Source: Thermococcus sp. MV5
GTDB taxonomy: Archaea > Methanobacteriota_B > Thermococci > Thermococcales > Thermococcaceae
DNA length: 64,000 bases
Direction: 5' to 3'
Assembly: GCF_012027425.1 (NCBI RefSeq)
Contig: NZ_SNUE01000002.1
Coordinates: 248,001-312,000 of the forward strand
The position numbers and the translations under genes are program-made. Shown piece after piece: positions 8,537 through 17,074 of the stretch. The notes beneath the pieces are model-generated. The model did not search any database. It was given only the letters and a program-made list of their open reading frames with translations, and was not told the DNA's origin. Each line of letters opens with the position of its first letter. Position 1 is the first letter of the stretch.

Positions 8537-9036
8537 TCCGCAATCCTCCTTGCCCATTTTGGTAAATACCCACAAAGCTCCTCAGGAGTTGGTTTCTCTT
8601 TTCCAGGAGGCACATTAATCCAGTGAACATAGAAATTACCCTCTTCATCAATTTCAAGTGTAAACGTTCCTGGTGTTAGGGTTATTGAATTTGCTAGAAG
8701 CGTTCTGCTTTCATCTCTAGTCAAATCCGGAGAAATTTTGACAATTCCTGGCCTTATCTTGCCTGTAATGACTCTATAAGCAACATCAAAGTTTGCTTTT
8801 GCCATGGCATAGAAAAAGGGTCCTAGTGCATATACAATAAAAAACACCCATCTTTTTGGATTAAAGAGGTAATCCAGTCTTTCATCCATTATATTTCTTG
8901 TAACATAGCCTATCATAGCTGCTATTATAATGCCCGCCACTAGTTCTTCTGGACTCCATAGTAAAACACTGCCTGAACCTGCAGTCAAAACAAGGTATAC
9001 AATTAACGACCAAAGGAAAGATGTTGCAAAGGACAT
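8533..9036 (-). CDS. Second Mbh-type complex, subunit A (MrpE-like)
   Basis: This 167-residue protein has N-terminal membrane helices and a C-terminal cytoplasmic domain and matches MrpE/MbhA. The segment A-N-F-D-V-A-Y-R-V-I-T-G-K-I-R-P-G-I-V-K (about 80-99) and L-A-N-S-I-T-L-T-P-G-T-F-T-L-E (about 114-128) are diagnostic. It is the first gene of the operon. The ATG follows GATGAGGTGAGAAA, and a promoter with a SurR motif lies about 80-115 bp upstream. Confidence 0.93.
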   Translation of the reverse strand: MSFATSFLWSLIVYLVLTAGSGSVLLWSPEELVAGIIIAAMIGYVTRNIMDERLDYLFNPKRWVFFIVYALGPFFYAMAKANFDVAYRVITGKIRPGIVKISPDLTRDESRTLLANSITLTPGTFTLEIDEEGNFYVHWINVPPGKEKPTPEELCGYLPKWARRIAE

Positions 9037-9115
9037 TTTCTCACCTCATCTTTAGGTTCTAAACCTTTTGAGAGCATATTTCAACCTAATTCCATTACTC
9101 GCTTAGCTAAATTCC

Positions 9116-9149
9116 ATTAAATACGTTTCTTTAACGAAAGGTTAAAAAC
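9116..9149 (-). promoter_or_regulatory. Promoter of the second Mbh-type operon with an exact SurR motif
   Basis: Read on the minus strand, 9149-9133 is GTTTTTAAC-CTTTC-GTT, an exact match to the extended SurR recognition pattern GTTn3AACn5GTT known from Pyrococcus furiosus. It is followed at 9123-9116 by TATTTAAT, a TATA-like box about 80 bp upstream of the first gene. SurR is the redox-sensitive regulator that activates hydrogenase genes when sulfur is absent. A site directly upstream of the TATA box fits activation. The motif match is seen directly; binding is inferred. The rest of the 9037-9315 gap is AT-rich, with T-runs after the upstream operon that could terminate transcription. Confidence 0.7.
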
Positions 9150-9315
9150 ATGAAATTTGACAAACATAAAAGTAATAAAGCTTTACATAAAATAGAACAT
9201 TAAGCTGCAGGAATAGACTAAATTGTTCAATAATGCAAAAAATAATAATTTTGATCCTCAAAAATGTACAAACTCTAAAAGAATACTCCAAAAGAATTAT
9301 AATAATAGAAAAAGG

Positions 9316-9885
9316 TCACTCTTCGTATTCTTCTATGGCACCAAACTTACACACTGTAGCACACACACCACATCCAACACACTTATTTGGATCGATTTTG
9401 TGAACTACTCTAGGTGCTCCTTCAATGGCATTTTGAGGGCAGTTTCTTGCACATAGAGTGCAGCCTTTACATTTTTCTGCAATTATGCGATATTTCTTTG
9501 TCTTCCCTCCCTGTTGAGCGACCATCTCCTCGATTTCCTCTTCTTTAAGCCATTTTAAGTTATCATCATATTTATTGTAGGTAGCCAATAAAAACTCATT
9601 GCTCATCTCTAGGGCACTTACGGGACATACATCCACACATTGCTGACAGAAGACACATCTCCCTAACCAAAGCGTTACTTTCTTTATTTCAGGGACGTAT
9701 TCAAATACTCCTGCTGGACATACGTTCATACACAATTTACACCCGATACACTTGTCAACGTGATATACGAGTTTTCCCCTAAAACCTTCAGGAATTGACA
9801 CAGGCTCACTTTTGGGGAAAGGATTTGTAGCTGGTTTTTTAAAGAGGTTTCTTAAGACTACTGAGAGTGTTGGAGGAACTTTCAT
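9316..9885 (-). CDS. mbhN: Membrane-bound hydrogenase subunit N with four [4Fe-4S] motifs
   Basis: The first 115 residues are a normal MbhN with two motifs (C46-C49-C52-C56 and C77-C80-C83-C87). The last 60 residues add two further ferredoxin motifs, C139-C142-C145-C149 and C169-C172-C175-C179. This tail resembles the 2[4Fe-4S] C-terminal domain of NuoF/HydB-type flavoproteins. MbhN of P. furiosus, as I remember it, ends after the second motif. The protein takes electrons from ferredoxin for the proton-reducing complex, so the extra clusters may extend the electron wire or provide another docking site. ATG overlaps the M stop by four bases. It is the last gene of the mbh operon. Confidence 0.95.
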   Translation of the reverse strand: MKVPPTLSVVLRNLFKKPATNPFPKSEPVSIPEGFRGKLVYHVDKCIGCKLCMNVCPAGVFEYVPEIKKVTLWLGRCVFCQQCVDVCPVSALEMSNEFLLATYNKYDDNLKWLKEEEIEEMVAQQGGKTKKYRIIAEKCKGCTLCARNCPQNAIEGAPRVVHKIDPNKCVGCGVCATVCKFGAIEEYEE

Positions 9886-10871
9886 GCAATCACCCCCAAG
9901 ATGTCTATTGCTAGCAATATTGCCCCTACTATGCTTGCAGGCAGTATTCTGCTCCAGAATAAATTGACAGCTTGAGTAACTCTAAGTCTTCCTGTAATGG
10001 CCCTGAATAGGCTCATGCTAATAAAAAGTACCGTAAAGACTTTTATTGTGTGAAAGATTAAATCCACTAGCATAGCTCCCATACCACTTATTCCTAAGTA
10101 CTGACTGAGGCCCCACGGGAAAAATATCGCCACTACTAAACTGGCGCTTGCAAACTCTTTTAACGAACTGCTTAGTTTAAACAATGCCAAGTATCTACCA
10201 CTGTATTCTGCCATAGGCCCTTCTGCAACTTCTGTTTCCGCCTCAGGAATATTGAAATAACCAACTTCAATCTCACTTGCGAGCCAAAAGATAAACACTA
10301 TTAAGAGAACCAAGCTACCCACAATTGTCAATGGAGTTCCAATTTCCCATATATTATGCTGGTAAAGTGTCTCAAGGCTAAAAGGCTTTTCTACATCAAG
10401 TTTGGCCAAACGCCACAATATTACAAAAAGGCCAAGCATCATCGGTGCTTCTCTCGACGCTAGCATAATAACCTCCCTTTGAGCCCCTATTTGAGCGTAT
10501 GGAGAACCTGAGCTCACTGCACCAATTACTCTTATGAAAGCTATTAATGCAAGTAAATAAATAAATACAACTACATCTCCCTTTGTGGCAAGAATTGGGC
10601 CAAATCCAATAGGGGTGTATGCTAAAAGGGCTATTGATGCAGCTAATGCTAGGATTGGAGAGACTTCAAACATCTTATTGGAATCCCTTGGGATTATTGA
10701 TTCCTTACTAGCAAGTTTTAAGAAATCGTAGAAAGGTTGAAGGAGGGGAGGGCCCACTCTTCTTTGCATTCTGGCAACTAATTTTCTATCCAAACCATCC
10801 CATAGAAGCGAAACGAAAGAGACGTAAAGATAGACACCAATTAATCCCACAGTAGTATACAGAACGTTCAT
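9882..10871 (-). CDS. mbhM: Membrane-bound hydrogenase membrane anchor subunit M
   Basis: This 329-residue, roughly eight-helix NuoH homologue contains R-V-G-P-P-L-L-Q-P-F-Y-D-F near residue 35 and the acidic A-E-T-E-V-A-E-G-P-M loop near residue 210. It fixes the hydrogenase arm in the membrane next to the ion-translocating module. I chose the ATG that overlaps the L stop as ATGA and follows GGAGGTG. An upstream ATG would add six residues. Confidence 0.93.
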   Translation of the reverse strand: MNVLYTTVGLIGVYLYVSFVSLLWDGLDRKLVARMQRRVGPPLLQPFYDFLKLASKESIIPRDSNKMFEVSPILALAASIALLAYTPIGFGPILATKGDVVVFIYLLALIAFIRVIGAVSSGSPYAQIGAQREVIMLASREAPMMLGLFVILWRLAKLDVEKPFSLETLYQHNIWEIGTPLTIVGSLVLLIVFIFWLASEIEVGYFNIPEAETEVAEGPMAEYSGRYLALFKLSSSLKEFASASLVVAIFFPWGLSQYLGISGMGAMLVDLIFHTIKVFTVLFISMSLFRAITGRLRVTQAVNLFWSRILPASIVGAILLAIDILGVIA

Positions 10872-12160
10872 AGTCTGACACCTCCACATATACCTCCTAC
10901 TGGTTCAGGCTTTGCCTTTATATCCGGGTTAATTTCTTTTGTCTTTTCTATTGAGGCCTTGAGCAGATCTTTTTCAGCCAATATCTTCTTTTTACCTGTT
11001 TTTGAGTCTATGATAGCAACTCTATCGGTACAGCTCAAGCATGGGTCAATTGATGCTATTGCTACCGGCACATCTGCAAGTTGCTCTCCAACTAATGCCC
11101 TTGCAACTGCAAATAAGTTTGGAAAAGTAGGTTCTCTTGCCTTCCACTTTGCCGGGCCGTCTGTCCCAGGATTTGCCCTCACATAATGTATGGTCTCCCC
11201 TCTAGGGGCCTCATACCTCCCAATTCCCATGCCATTCGCTTTTTTCAGCTTAACCAGAGCTACATTGTCCTTTGGAAATGTTTTTATTTTCCCTTCAGGC
11301 ATTTGATCAAAAGCTCGCTCTATGATCTCCATGCTTTGCCAAAGTTCGCCAACTCTAACAACCATTCTGTCAAAAACATCCCCCTTTATTACACCAGTGA
11401 ACTCCTTTGGAGTTATGGGTTTAACTCCTAAATCAGGGTAAACGCCAAGTTGTTCATTATATCTTATATCTTTCTTAATTCCACTTCCTCTTGCAGTTGG
11501 ACCTTGGGCACTATATTCAATTGCAATTCTCTTTGGAATGACTCCCGCATCCCTTAAACGTGCCTCTACTGTGGGATCATAAAGAAAGATCTCCTCTATC
11601 TTTGGCATTACTTCCTTGCGATAATATTTTATCATCTCAAGAATTGCTCTTTTATGCTTCTCTTCTATGTCCCTTCTAACACCGCCAATTGTATTCATAC
11701 CATAGTTTACCCTGTTTCCACCAATTGCCTCTAAGATGTCCATTACTCTTTCCCTAGCAAGCCAACTTAAGTGAAGAACAGTGTCATATCCGATTGCATG
11801 TCCAACGACTCCGAGGTTGAGCAAGTGGGAATGAATCCTCTCCAGCTCTCCTATGATTGCCCTAATGTATTCAGCTCTCTCAGGCACTTCTATACCTGCC
11901 ATTTCCTCAACGGCCCTAGTATATGTGTGATTATGGGAAAATGAGCATATTCCACAAATTCTTTCAACTAGATAAAGCAATTGAATATAGTTTCTTCTCA
12001 TAGCAATCCATTCAAGTCCCCTTAAATTATAACCCAACTTAACATCAACGTTTATTATACGCTCTCCATCAAGGGTTATGATAAACTTCTCTGGCTCCTC
12101 TAATGCTGGATGAATTGGACCAATCGGGATTTTAACCCAGTATTCAACTCTGTCATTCAT
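10868..12160 (-). CDS. mbhL: Membrane-bound hydrogenase catalytic large subunit L
   Basis: This 430-residue [NiFe] subunit is closely similar over its length to the MbhL of P. furiosus as I recall it (E-Y-W-V-K-I-P, I-I-T-L-D-G-E-R-I-I-N-V-D-V-K-L-G-Y-N-L-R-G). The nickel ligands are C69 and C72 in R-I-C-G-I-C and C374 and C377 in D-P-C-L-S-C-T-D-R. It evolves H2 from protons using electrons from ferredoxin, and the complex stores the energy as an ion gradient. The ATG overlaps the end of subunit K. The C-terminal tail after the second motif is about 50 residues. Confidence 0.97.
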   Translation of the reverse strand: MNDRVEYWVKIPIGPIHPALEEPEKFIITLDGERIINVDVKLGYNLRGLEWIAMRRNYIQLLYLVERICGICSFSHNHTYTRAVEEMAGIEVPERAEYIRAIIGELERIHSHLLNLGVVGHAIGYDTVLHLSWLARERVMDILEAIGGNRVNYGMNTIGGVRRDIEEKHKRAILEMIKYYRKEVMPKIEEIFLYDPTVEARLRDAGVIPKRIAIEYSAQGPTARGSGIKKDIRYNEQLGVYPDLGVKPITPKEFTGVIKGDVFDRMVVRVGELWQSMEIIERAFDQMPEGKIKTFPKDNVALVKLKKANGMGIGRYEAPRGETIHYVRANPGTDGPAKWKAREPTFPNLFAVARALVGEQLADVPVAIASIDPCLSCTDRVAIIDSKTGKKKILAEKDLLKASIEKTKEINPDIKAKPEPVGGICGGVRL

Positions 12161-12681
12161 TGTGACCCCTCCTTCTTGAGTTTGTAAGGATGTCCAGCAT
12201 TTTTCACCATCTCTGGAGTTATGCCAGTCTCATCAAGTCTTAATGGGTAGATCCCTTCTGGGAAGTCGTCAGGAAGGAATAATCTTCTTGGATCAGGTAT
12301 GCCTTCAAAGACTATTCCAAGGAACTCCTGATTCTCTCTTTCATATGGTACCGAACTGGGAAATACGTCTCCAAGAGAGGATATCTTGGGGTCTTCTTTT
12401 GGACAAGTCGTCGTTACAACTACTGATAGACTTGGTTCCTCTTCACAGAAAAGCTCTAAGTGATATGTAGCACTTAGGTAGTCTCCCCTATCCTCACCAA
12501 TTATTATTGAGAACTGAGCATGTGGGTCAATTTCTTGAAGATACTTCATGAGGCCTTTGAAGTTCTCCCTATCAATCTCTATCCAGATTCTTTTCCTAGG
12601 ATAGGGCGTTTTAGTCTGTGAGATATGAGTTTCAACTTCAAATCTCTCTTTAATTTTTTTGATTAATTCTTCTGGAGTCAT
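12157..12681 (-). CDS. mbhK: Membrane-bound hydrogenase subunit K (NuoC-like)
   Basis: This 174-residue structural subunit shows the NuoC signature E-R-E-N-Q-E-F-L-G-I-V-F-E-G (about 115-128) and the tail R-R-L-F-L-P-D-D-F-P-E-G-I-Y-P-L-R. It binds L and J in the cytoplasmic arm and carries no cofactor. Four-base overlaps join it to J and L. Confidence 0.93.
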   Translation of the reverse strand: MTPEELIKKIKERFEVETHISQTKTPYPRKRIWIEIDRENFKGLMKYLQEIDPHAQFSIIIGEDRGDYLSATYHLELFCEEEPSLSVVVTTTCPKEDPKISSLGDVFPSSVPYERENQEFLGIVFEGIPDPRRLFLPDDFPEGIYPLRLDETGITPEMVKNAGHPYKLKKEGSQ

Positions 12682-13148
12682 TCTTTCTCACCTTCTATCT
12701 TTTTTAGAAGTTTTTCCAAACCCAAAACTACACCATGAAGAATCGCTTCCGGTCTTGGTGGGCATCCTGGAATAAACACATCTACCGGAATATGCTTATC
12801 AAGTGGTGCATTCGTGAAAGGACTCTCAAAAAATACACTCCCTCCCGTCGGACAAGCACCAATAGCAATAACAACCTTTGGGTCTGGAGTTTGTTCATAA
12901 ATCAACTTAACTCTCTCAAGACTCTGATCAGTAATCGGCCCAGTTACAAGTAAAACGTCTGCATGTCTTGGTGTCCCTACTAGTTTAACACCAAACCTCT
13001 CCGCATCATAACGAGGAGTTAATGCAGCAATTATCTCAATATCACATCCGTTACATGAACCACTATTAACATGAAAGACCCAAGGTGATCTTCCAAGATA
13101 CTTACAAAGTTTTGAGATCTTCTTTTCAAGCATTTCTCTCTCACCCAT
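12678..13148 (-). CDS. mbhJ: Membrane-bound hydrogenase small subunit J
   Basis: This 156-residue NuoB-type subunit has proximal [4Fe-4S] ligands C32 and C35 (S-C-N-G-C), C99 (G-A-C) and C129 (G-C-P-P-R-P). I set the start at the ATG after GGGGGTGAAACA, directly behind the stop of subunit I. An upstream ATG inside mbhI would add ten residues with no ribosome binding site. It relays electrons to the [NiFe] centre in MbhL. Confidence 0.94.
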   Translation of the reverse strand: MGEREMLEKKISKLCKYLGRSPWVFHVNSGSCNGCDIEIIAALTPRYDAERFGVKLVGTPRHADVLLVTGPITDQSLERVKLIYEQTPDPKVVIAIGACPTGGSVFFESPFTNAPLDKHIPVDVFIPGCPPRPEAILHGVVLGLEKLLKKIEGEKE

Positions 13149-13152
13149 TGTT

Positions 13153-13500
13153 TCACCCCCGAATAACCATAAGCCCAAGCAGTATCGCTACAGTAATTAA
13201 TAAATAACTAACATAATCAGTAAGCAAACCGGTGTGTTCTCTTCTAAAAGTCAAAAACATTCTGTTTATTCCCCTAACTAGTCCCCACATGACATGTCTC
13301 CCTGTAAAATATCCTCTAAAATGTTCAAATTGGGGGATAACCTTATCTTGGTCTTCTCCACTTATAAAGATCTTAGTACCATCTCCTACCTTTCTAGTCC
13401 CAGCACTTGCATTCTCAGCCCATTTCATGAGTAAATAACTAATCAGCAGACCAATAACAAAGGCATAAATAAAGTAAAGAGCGTCCCAATAACCAAACAT
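13153..13500 (-). CDS. mbhI: Membrane-bound hydrogenase linker subunit I
   Basis: This 115-residue protein has an N-terminal helix, a central polar stretch with I-F-I-S-G-E-D-Q and W-G-L-V-R-G-I-N-R-M, and a C-terminal helix. It matches MbhI, which joins the antiporter and hydrogenase modules. Identification rests on position between H and J and on the central block shared with the paralogue at 4675-5016. Confidence 0.88.
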   Translation of the reverse strand: MFGYWDALYFIYAFVIGLLISYLLMKWAENASAGTRKVGDGTKIFISGEDQDKVIPQFEHFRGYFTGRHVMWGLVRGINRMFLTFRREHTGLLTDYVSYLLITVAILLGLMVIRG

Positions 13501-13501
13501 C

Positions 13502-15088
13502 TCACACCCCTCCTATGAACTTAATGAGTGCCATTATGTATTCCCCTTTGAGCTGCTCAAGCATTTTTGCCACTGGTAACATGACTCTCTCATTTATTTG
13601 CCAAGGTAAGAGGCCCATTAGAATTATAATCACTACTAAAAACAGCATTGGGATAAGCATTGTTTTTTCTGGCTCTGTAGCAGTTTTCACTCGTTCACTT
13701 TCAATTCCTAAAAAGGTGAATAATACTCTTGTATAAGCTGCTAATGAAAACACAGTACCGACCACTGCGATCACTGCCAAAATTGGATTATACATTGCAG
13801 AGCTTTCATAGATGAGCCACTTGCTTGCAAAACCATTTAGCGGAGGAAGTCCTATTATTGCCGCAGCACCTATTAAAAATGAGAGAGTAGTAAGTGGCAT
13901 TCTTCTTGCTAATCCACTGAGTTCGTTTAGATTTTTTGTTCCAACTTGATGGATCACTGCACCGGCCACAAAAAAGAGAAGTGCCTTTATGACTGCGTGA
14001 TTAACTATATGATATACAGCGCCTGTTAAAGCTATTTCCCCAGCCTTCTCCCCGTATGCAACTACTCCAATTCCAATTCCAAGAAGAATATATCCAATTT
14101 GGCCGACACTTGAGAAAGCAAAAAGCCTTTTCATATCTGTTTGAATAACTGCCATTGCATTTCCAACAATTAACGTTAAGCAACCGAAAAATATTATTGC
14201 CCATCCCAGTGTGTTCACGTCAATAGAAGGCGCACCCAAGGCCTTAAGGTATTCATGCAACCCTGGATTAAACACTCCAAATACTATCCTAGCTATAGCA
14301 TAAACACCACCCACTTTAATAACAAGGCCAGAGAGCATTGCTGAAATAGAGCTTGGAGCTGCTGGATGAGCATCAGAAAGCCACATGTGAACTGGAACTG
14401 CACCACTTTTAAATAATAACCCACCAATAAGAAAGGCAAGGGCAACTCTACTTACGAGAGTCGGATTCTCCGCTACTTTTACTGCTAGATACGCCATTGT
14501 GAGTGTGCCATACTGCCCGTATAAGAGTGCAATTCCTAATAAGATAAAGGAGCTTGCAAGAGATCCAACAAACATGTATTTAATTCCCGCTTCGATTCCT
14601 TCCCAAGTGTCATTTCTGAATGCAACCAACACATAGCTTGCTATACTCATTATTTCGAGGAAGACATAGAAGTTGAAAATATCCCCAGTGATTACGATAC
14701 CCAGCATTCCAAGCTCCAAAACGAGTACTAGAGTGTAGTATTTGTCTAACCCACTATCATCTTTCATGTATCCTAAAGAGTATACTATCGCTAGAAAACT
14801 TACAAAAGTCACTGTTAATGCAAGTAATGCCCCAAACAGGTCAACTTCCCATATTATCCTAATTGGGAAGTTAACTCCCTTTCCAATTGGGGTCACATCA
14901 CCCAACGTATAGAGAAGTATCTCATTGCTCTTCCAAATACTGTAAAATATCCTTGCAGCAATTGCAAACGTAAACCCGCTGATAATTACTGCCCAGTATT
15001 CTCTAACTTTTCTTCCTAACAAACCAAGTATTGGCATAGAGAATGCCCCAAATAATGGAGTTATTATGAGCCATGGAAGGGCATTCAT
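13502..15088 (-). CDS. mbhH: Membrane-bound hydrogenase antiporter subunit H (MrpD-like)
   Basis: This 528-residue, roughly 14-helix protein of the MrpD/NuoN family contains N-F-Y-V-F-L-E-I (helix-5 glutamate, about residue 149), K-S-G-A-V-P-V-H-M-W-L-S-D-A-H (helix-7 lysine) and I-Q-T-D-M-K-R-L-F-A-F-S-S-V-G-Q-I-G. It is the ion-conducting subunit of the complex. ATG overlaps the end of subunit G; the next gene follows after one base. Confidence 0.95.
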   Translation of the reverse strand: MNALPWLIITPLFGAFSMPILGLLGRKVREYWAVIISGFTFAIAARIFYSIWKSNEILLYTLGDVTPIGKGVNFPIRIIWEVDLFGALLALTVTFVSFLAIVYSLGYMKDDSGLDKYYTLVLVLELGMLGIVITGDIFNFYVFLEIMSIASYVLVAFRNDTWEGIEAGIKYMFVGSLASSFILLGIALLYGQYGTLTMAYLAVKVAENPTLVSRVALAFLIGGLLFKSGAVPVHMWLSDAHPAAPSSISAMLSGLVIKVGGVYAIARIVFGVFNPGLHEYLKALGAPSIDVNTLGWAIIFFGCLTLIVGNAMAVIQTDMKRLFAFSSVGQIGYILLGIGIGVVAYGEKAGEIALTGAVYHIVNHAVIKALLFFVAGAVIHQVGTKNLNELSGLARRMPLTTLSFLIGAAAIIGLPPLNGFASKWLIYESSAMYNPILAVIAVVGTVFSLAAYTRVLFTFLGIESERVKTATEPEKTMLIPMLFLVVIIILMGLLPWQINERVMLPVAKMLEQLKGEYIMALIKFIGGV

Positions 15089-15447
15089 CCTCTCAACCTC
15101 CTTAGTTTGCTCACATCAAGAGTTCTGTAGTGCTTATATGCATTAATTGTCAAAGCCATTGCAAGGGAAAGAACACAAACTCCAATAACAATGCTGGTAA
15201 GCACTAAAGCTTGGGGAATCGGCCCTACCATTGGAACACCTTCTAATGTTTCATATCCGGTGTATATTGGGGCTGTTGGCAAAATGCCATTCTCTAAGCG
15301 ATAACCCAGACTTATAAGCAATAAATGAATTCCTGCATCAACTAAATTTAACGCCAGAATTAGCTTAATGAGATTCCTCTTGTACAAAAATGCATAGATG
15401 CCCATGAATATCATCAGGAATGCAGTCACAAATTGTAAGGGTATCAC
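15085..15447 (-). CDS. mbhG: Membrane-bound hydrogenase subunit G (MrpC-like)
   Basis: This roughly 120-residue, three-helix NuoK-type subunit carries K-R-N-L-I-K-L-I-L-A-L-N-L-V-D-A-G-I-H and I-P-Q-A-L-V-L-T-S-I-V-I-G-V. I chose the GTG that overlaps the F stop as GTGA and follows AGGAGGTGG. Another GTG three codons upstream is possible but sits on the Shine-Dalgarno. It ends in L-R-R-L-R-G like its paralogue. Confidence 0.92.
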   Translation of the reverse strand: MIPLQFVTAFLMIFMGIYAFLYKRNLIKLILALNLVDAGIHLLLISLGYRLENGILPTAPIYTGYETLEGVPMVGPIPQALVLTSIVIGVCVLSLAMALTINAYKHYRTLDVSKLRRLRG

Positions 15448-15899
15448 TTTTTCCACCTCCTGAACAATGCAATTGCAAATAACGCACTAACTAATCCTGT
15501 GTATACTTTTAGACCTACAGCTAAGTTCATTATGGGCAAGTATCCCGCCGAAAGAAGGCTTCCAGGTTCTCCATTGAAAACCGGTCCTTCACGCCACAGG
15601 GTGTTATAAAAGAATACGACACCGAAACCAAGCATACCCATTGCTAGAAACACCAATCCACCGATACCTTCAAGAGCAGAGTATAACGTCTTGTTAATCC
15701 TGTTCTTTGTCTCGCTAAGACCAAAAGCTATTAAGAAAAGAACTCCTGCACCCGCTACAGTAGCACCACCTTGGAATCCTCCTCCGGGTGTGAGGTGCCC
15801 ATGAGCAACCACATAAGCACCAAATATTCCAATAAGAGGTATGGTAACTCTCGCCATTGTTTTAACTATAAGACCCATGTCATTATTTTGGCTGTTCAT
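15444..15899 (-). CDS. mbhF: Membrane-bound hydrogenase subunit F (MrpB-like)
   Basis: This 151-residue, four-helix MnhB-domain protein shows [14 protein letters not shown] near residue 37. The start chosen is the ATG after GGAGGGGAGAGGA, overlapping the E stop as ATGA. An upstream ATG would add five residues, M-E-G-R-G, which are the ribosome binding site translated. It is part of the Na+/H+ antiporter module. Confidence 0.93.
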   Translation of the reverse strand: MNSQNNDMGLIVKTMARVTIPLIGIFGAYVVAHGHLTPGGGFQGGATVAGAGVLFLIAFGLSETKNRINKTLYSALEGIGGLVFLAMGMLGFGVVFFYNTLWREGPVFNGEPGSLLSAGYLPIMNLAVGLKVYTGLVSALFAIALFRRWKK

Positions 15900-16189
15900 T
15901 CCTCTCCCCTCCATTTTCTAAGTAAGGCAATTGCACCTGCTATGGAAGTAAACAATACTGTCGCTTCCCCTAGTGTGTCGTAACCTCTATAGTCAAACAC
16001 GATGTCTGTGACGATATTTGTACCACCCACCTCTTCCACACCATGTTCTATGTAATATTGATCAGTATAGCGGTATTTTTGCCACTCTTCGCCTCCTAAA
16101 CCAAACTGTAAACCATAGTTTGGATTAGCAACTACTAAGAGAACACCCAACATGAAAAGTAATGACAATGCTCCGAAAGTTGTTTTCAT
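15896..16189 (-). CDS. mbhE: Membrane-bound hydrogenase subunit E
   Basis: This 97-residue protein has terminal membrane helices and the signature [22 protein letters not shown] near residues 54-75. It corresponds to a C-terminal part of MrpA in bacterial antiporters and to MbhE in Thermococcales. Coupled to D and F by four-base overlaps. Confidence 0.93.
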   Translation of the reverse strand: MKTTFGALSLLFMLGVLLVVANPNYGLQFGLGGEEWQKYRYTDQYYIEHGVEEVGGTNIVTDIVFDYRGYDTLGEATVLFTSIAGAIALLRKWRGEE

Positions 16190-16452
16190 GGTGCCTCACG
16201 CTCCCATCTCTCGGTTTTTGATATTCCATAAACAACTATTGCAGTAACAATGCCTGCCCCCACTGCAGCCTCTGCTATCGCTACATCAGGAGCATGAAGC
16301 ATGTAAAACTCCAAACTAAGAAGGAGACTCATAGCAGTTGATGCCAAAGCTGCTGAGAGGAGATCCCTAGTAGTTATCATCCAATATGAAGAAATCAATA
16401 TACTAATTAACAGAATCACCTGGATTGCCATATCAACATTAACTACATTCAT
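16186..16452 (-). CDS. mbhD: Membrane-bound hydrogenase subunit D
   Basis: This 88-residue, three-helix DUF4040-type subunit carries [23 protein letters not shown]. It supplies, with E, the MrpA-like part of the antiporter module. The ATG follows GGGGTGAGGTCCA and overlaps the end of subunit C. Confidence 0.93.
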   Translation of the reverse strand: MNVVNVDMAIQVILLISILISSYWMITTRDLLSAALASTAMSLLLSLEFYMLHAPDVAIAEAAVGAGIVTAIVVYGISKTERWEREAP

Positions 16453-16814
16453 TGGACCTCACCCCGGAGTTTTGTCTCATACGCATCAATGACAGCTTTT
16501 GCAGGTTTGTACCCACTAAGATGTGCTGCCTTTGCTATCGCGTGAGCTCCTGTGGGGTTGGTTAACATCAGTGCTATTAGTGCTACCAAGCTGTGAAGAG
16601 CCATCTGAAGATACTTTGGATTGTTAGTCTCCTTTATCTGCCAAATAGAATGTACAACAACCGCAAAAACAGCAAATATTGTTCCAAATGTAGTACACTT
16701 TGTTGCTCCATGAAGCCTAGTATATACATCTGGAAACCTGTGAAGGGAGAGACTTCCCAATAAATTAAATATAATACTTACAGCAAGGAGAGCATAAACT
16801 ATGAAATCAATCAC
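16449..16814 (-). CDS. mbhC: Membrane-bound hydrogenase subunit C (MrpG-like)
   Basis: This 121-residue, three-helix MrpG-type protein has L-H-R-F-P-D-V-Y-T-R-L-H-G-A-T-K-C-T-T-F-G-T (about 24-45) and the conserved N-P-T-G-A-H-A-I-A-K-A-A segment. It is an accessory subunit of the antiporter module. The ATG overlaps the B stop by four bases. Confidence 0.93.
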   Translation of the reverse strand: MIDFIVYALLAVSIIFNLLGSLSLHRFPDVYTRLHGATKCTTFGTIFAVFAVVVHSIWQIKETNNPKYLQMALHSLVALIALMLTNPTGAHAIAKAAHLSGYKPAKAVIDAYETKLRGEVQ

Positions 16815-17074
16815 TCCAATCCCCCCTGTAGATATTTAGCAACCACTAATGTACCAATGTAGCTGAGAAGAGCATACACTATTGCAATATCAATGTAAAT
16901 TACCCTATCATAAGCTGCGCCCAGCAAGATCATCCCTGCAACTATGAGGGTATTTAGTGTATCAACCCCTACAACTCTATCAGGAATACTTGGACCCAAC
17001 ATCACACGAACCAAAGTTATGACTCCTGCAAGAATCACTCCTAGTATCCCATAGAAAAACCCGGTGAAAATCAT
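16811..17074 (-). CDS. mbhB: Membrane-bound hydrogenase subunit B (MrpF-like)
   Basis: This 87-residue, three-helix protein contains G-P-S-I-P-D-R-V-V-G-V-D, the MrpF signature. The start is the ATG overlapping the A stop as ATGA, preceded by AAGGAGG. An upstream in-frame start would add seven residues inside mbhA. Confidence 0.93.
   Translation of the reverse strand: MIFTGFFYGILGVILAGVITLVRVMLGPSIPDRVVGVDTLNTLIVAGMILLGAAYDRVIYIDIAIVYALLSYIGTLVVAKYLQGGLE

Noticed and set aside
1014-9036. Calling the second complex Mbx/Mbs (sulfane sulfur reductase)
   Set aside because: It has one H subunit, an I subunit and all four nickel cysteines, whereas Mbx/Mbs has, as I recall, duplicated H subunits and a degenerate nickel site.
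5013-9036. A stand-alone Mrp Na+/H+ antiporter operon
   Set aside because: The A-H genes run without a gap into I-N of a hydrogenase module and share overlaps, so they belong to one complex.
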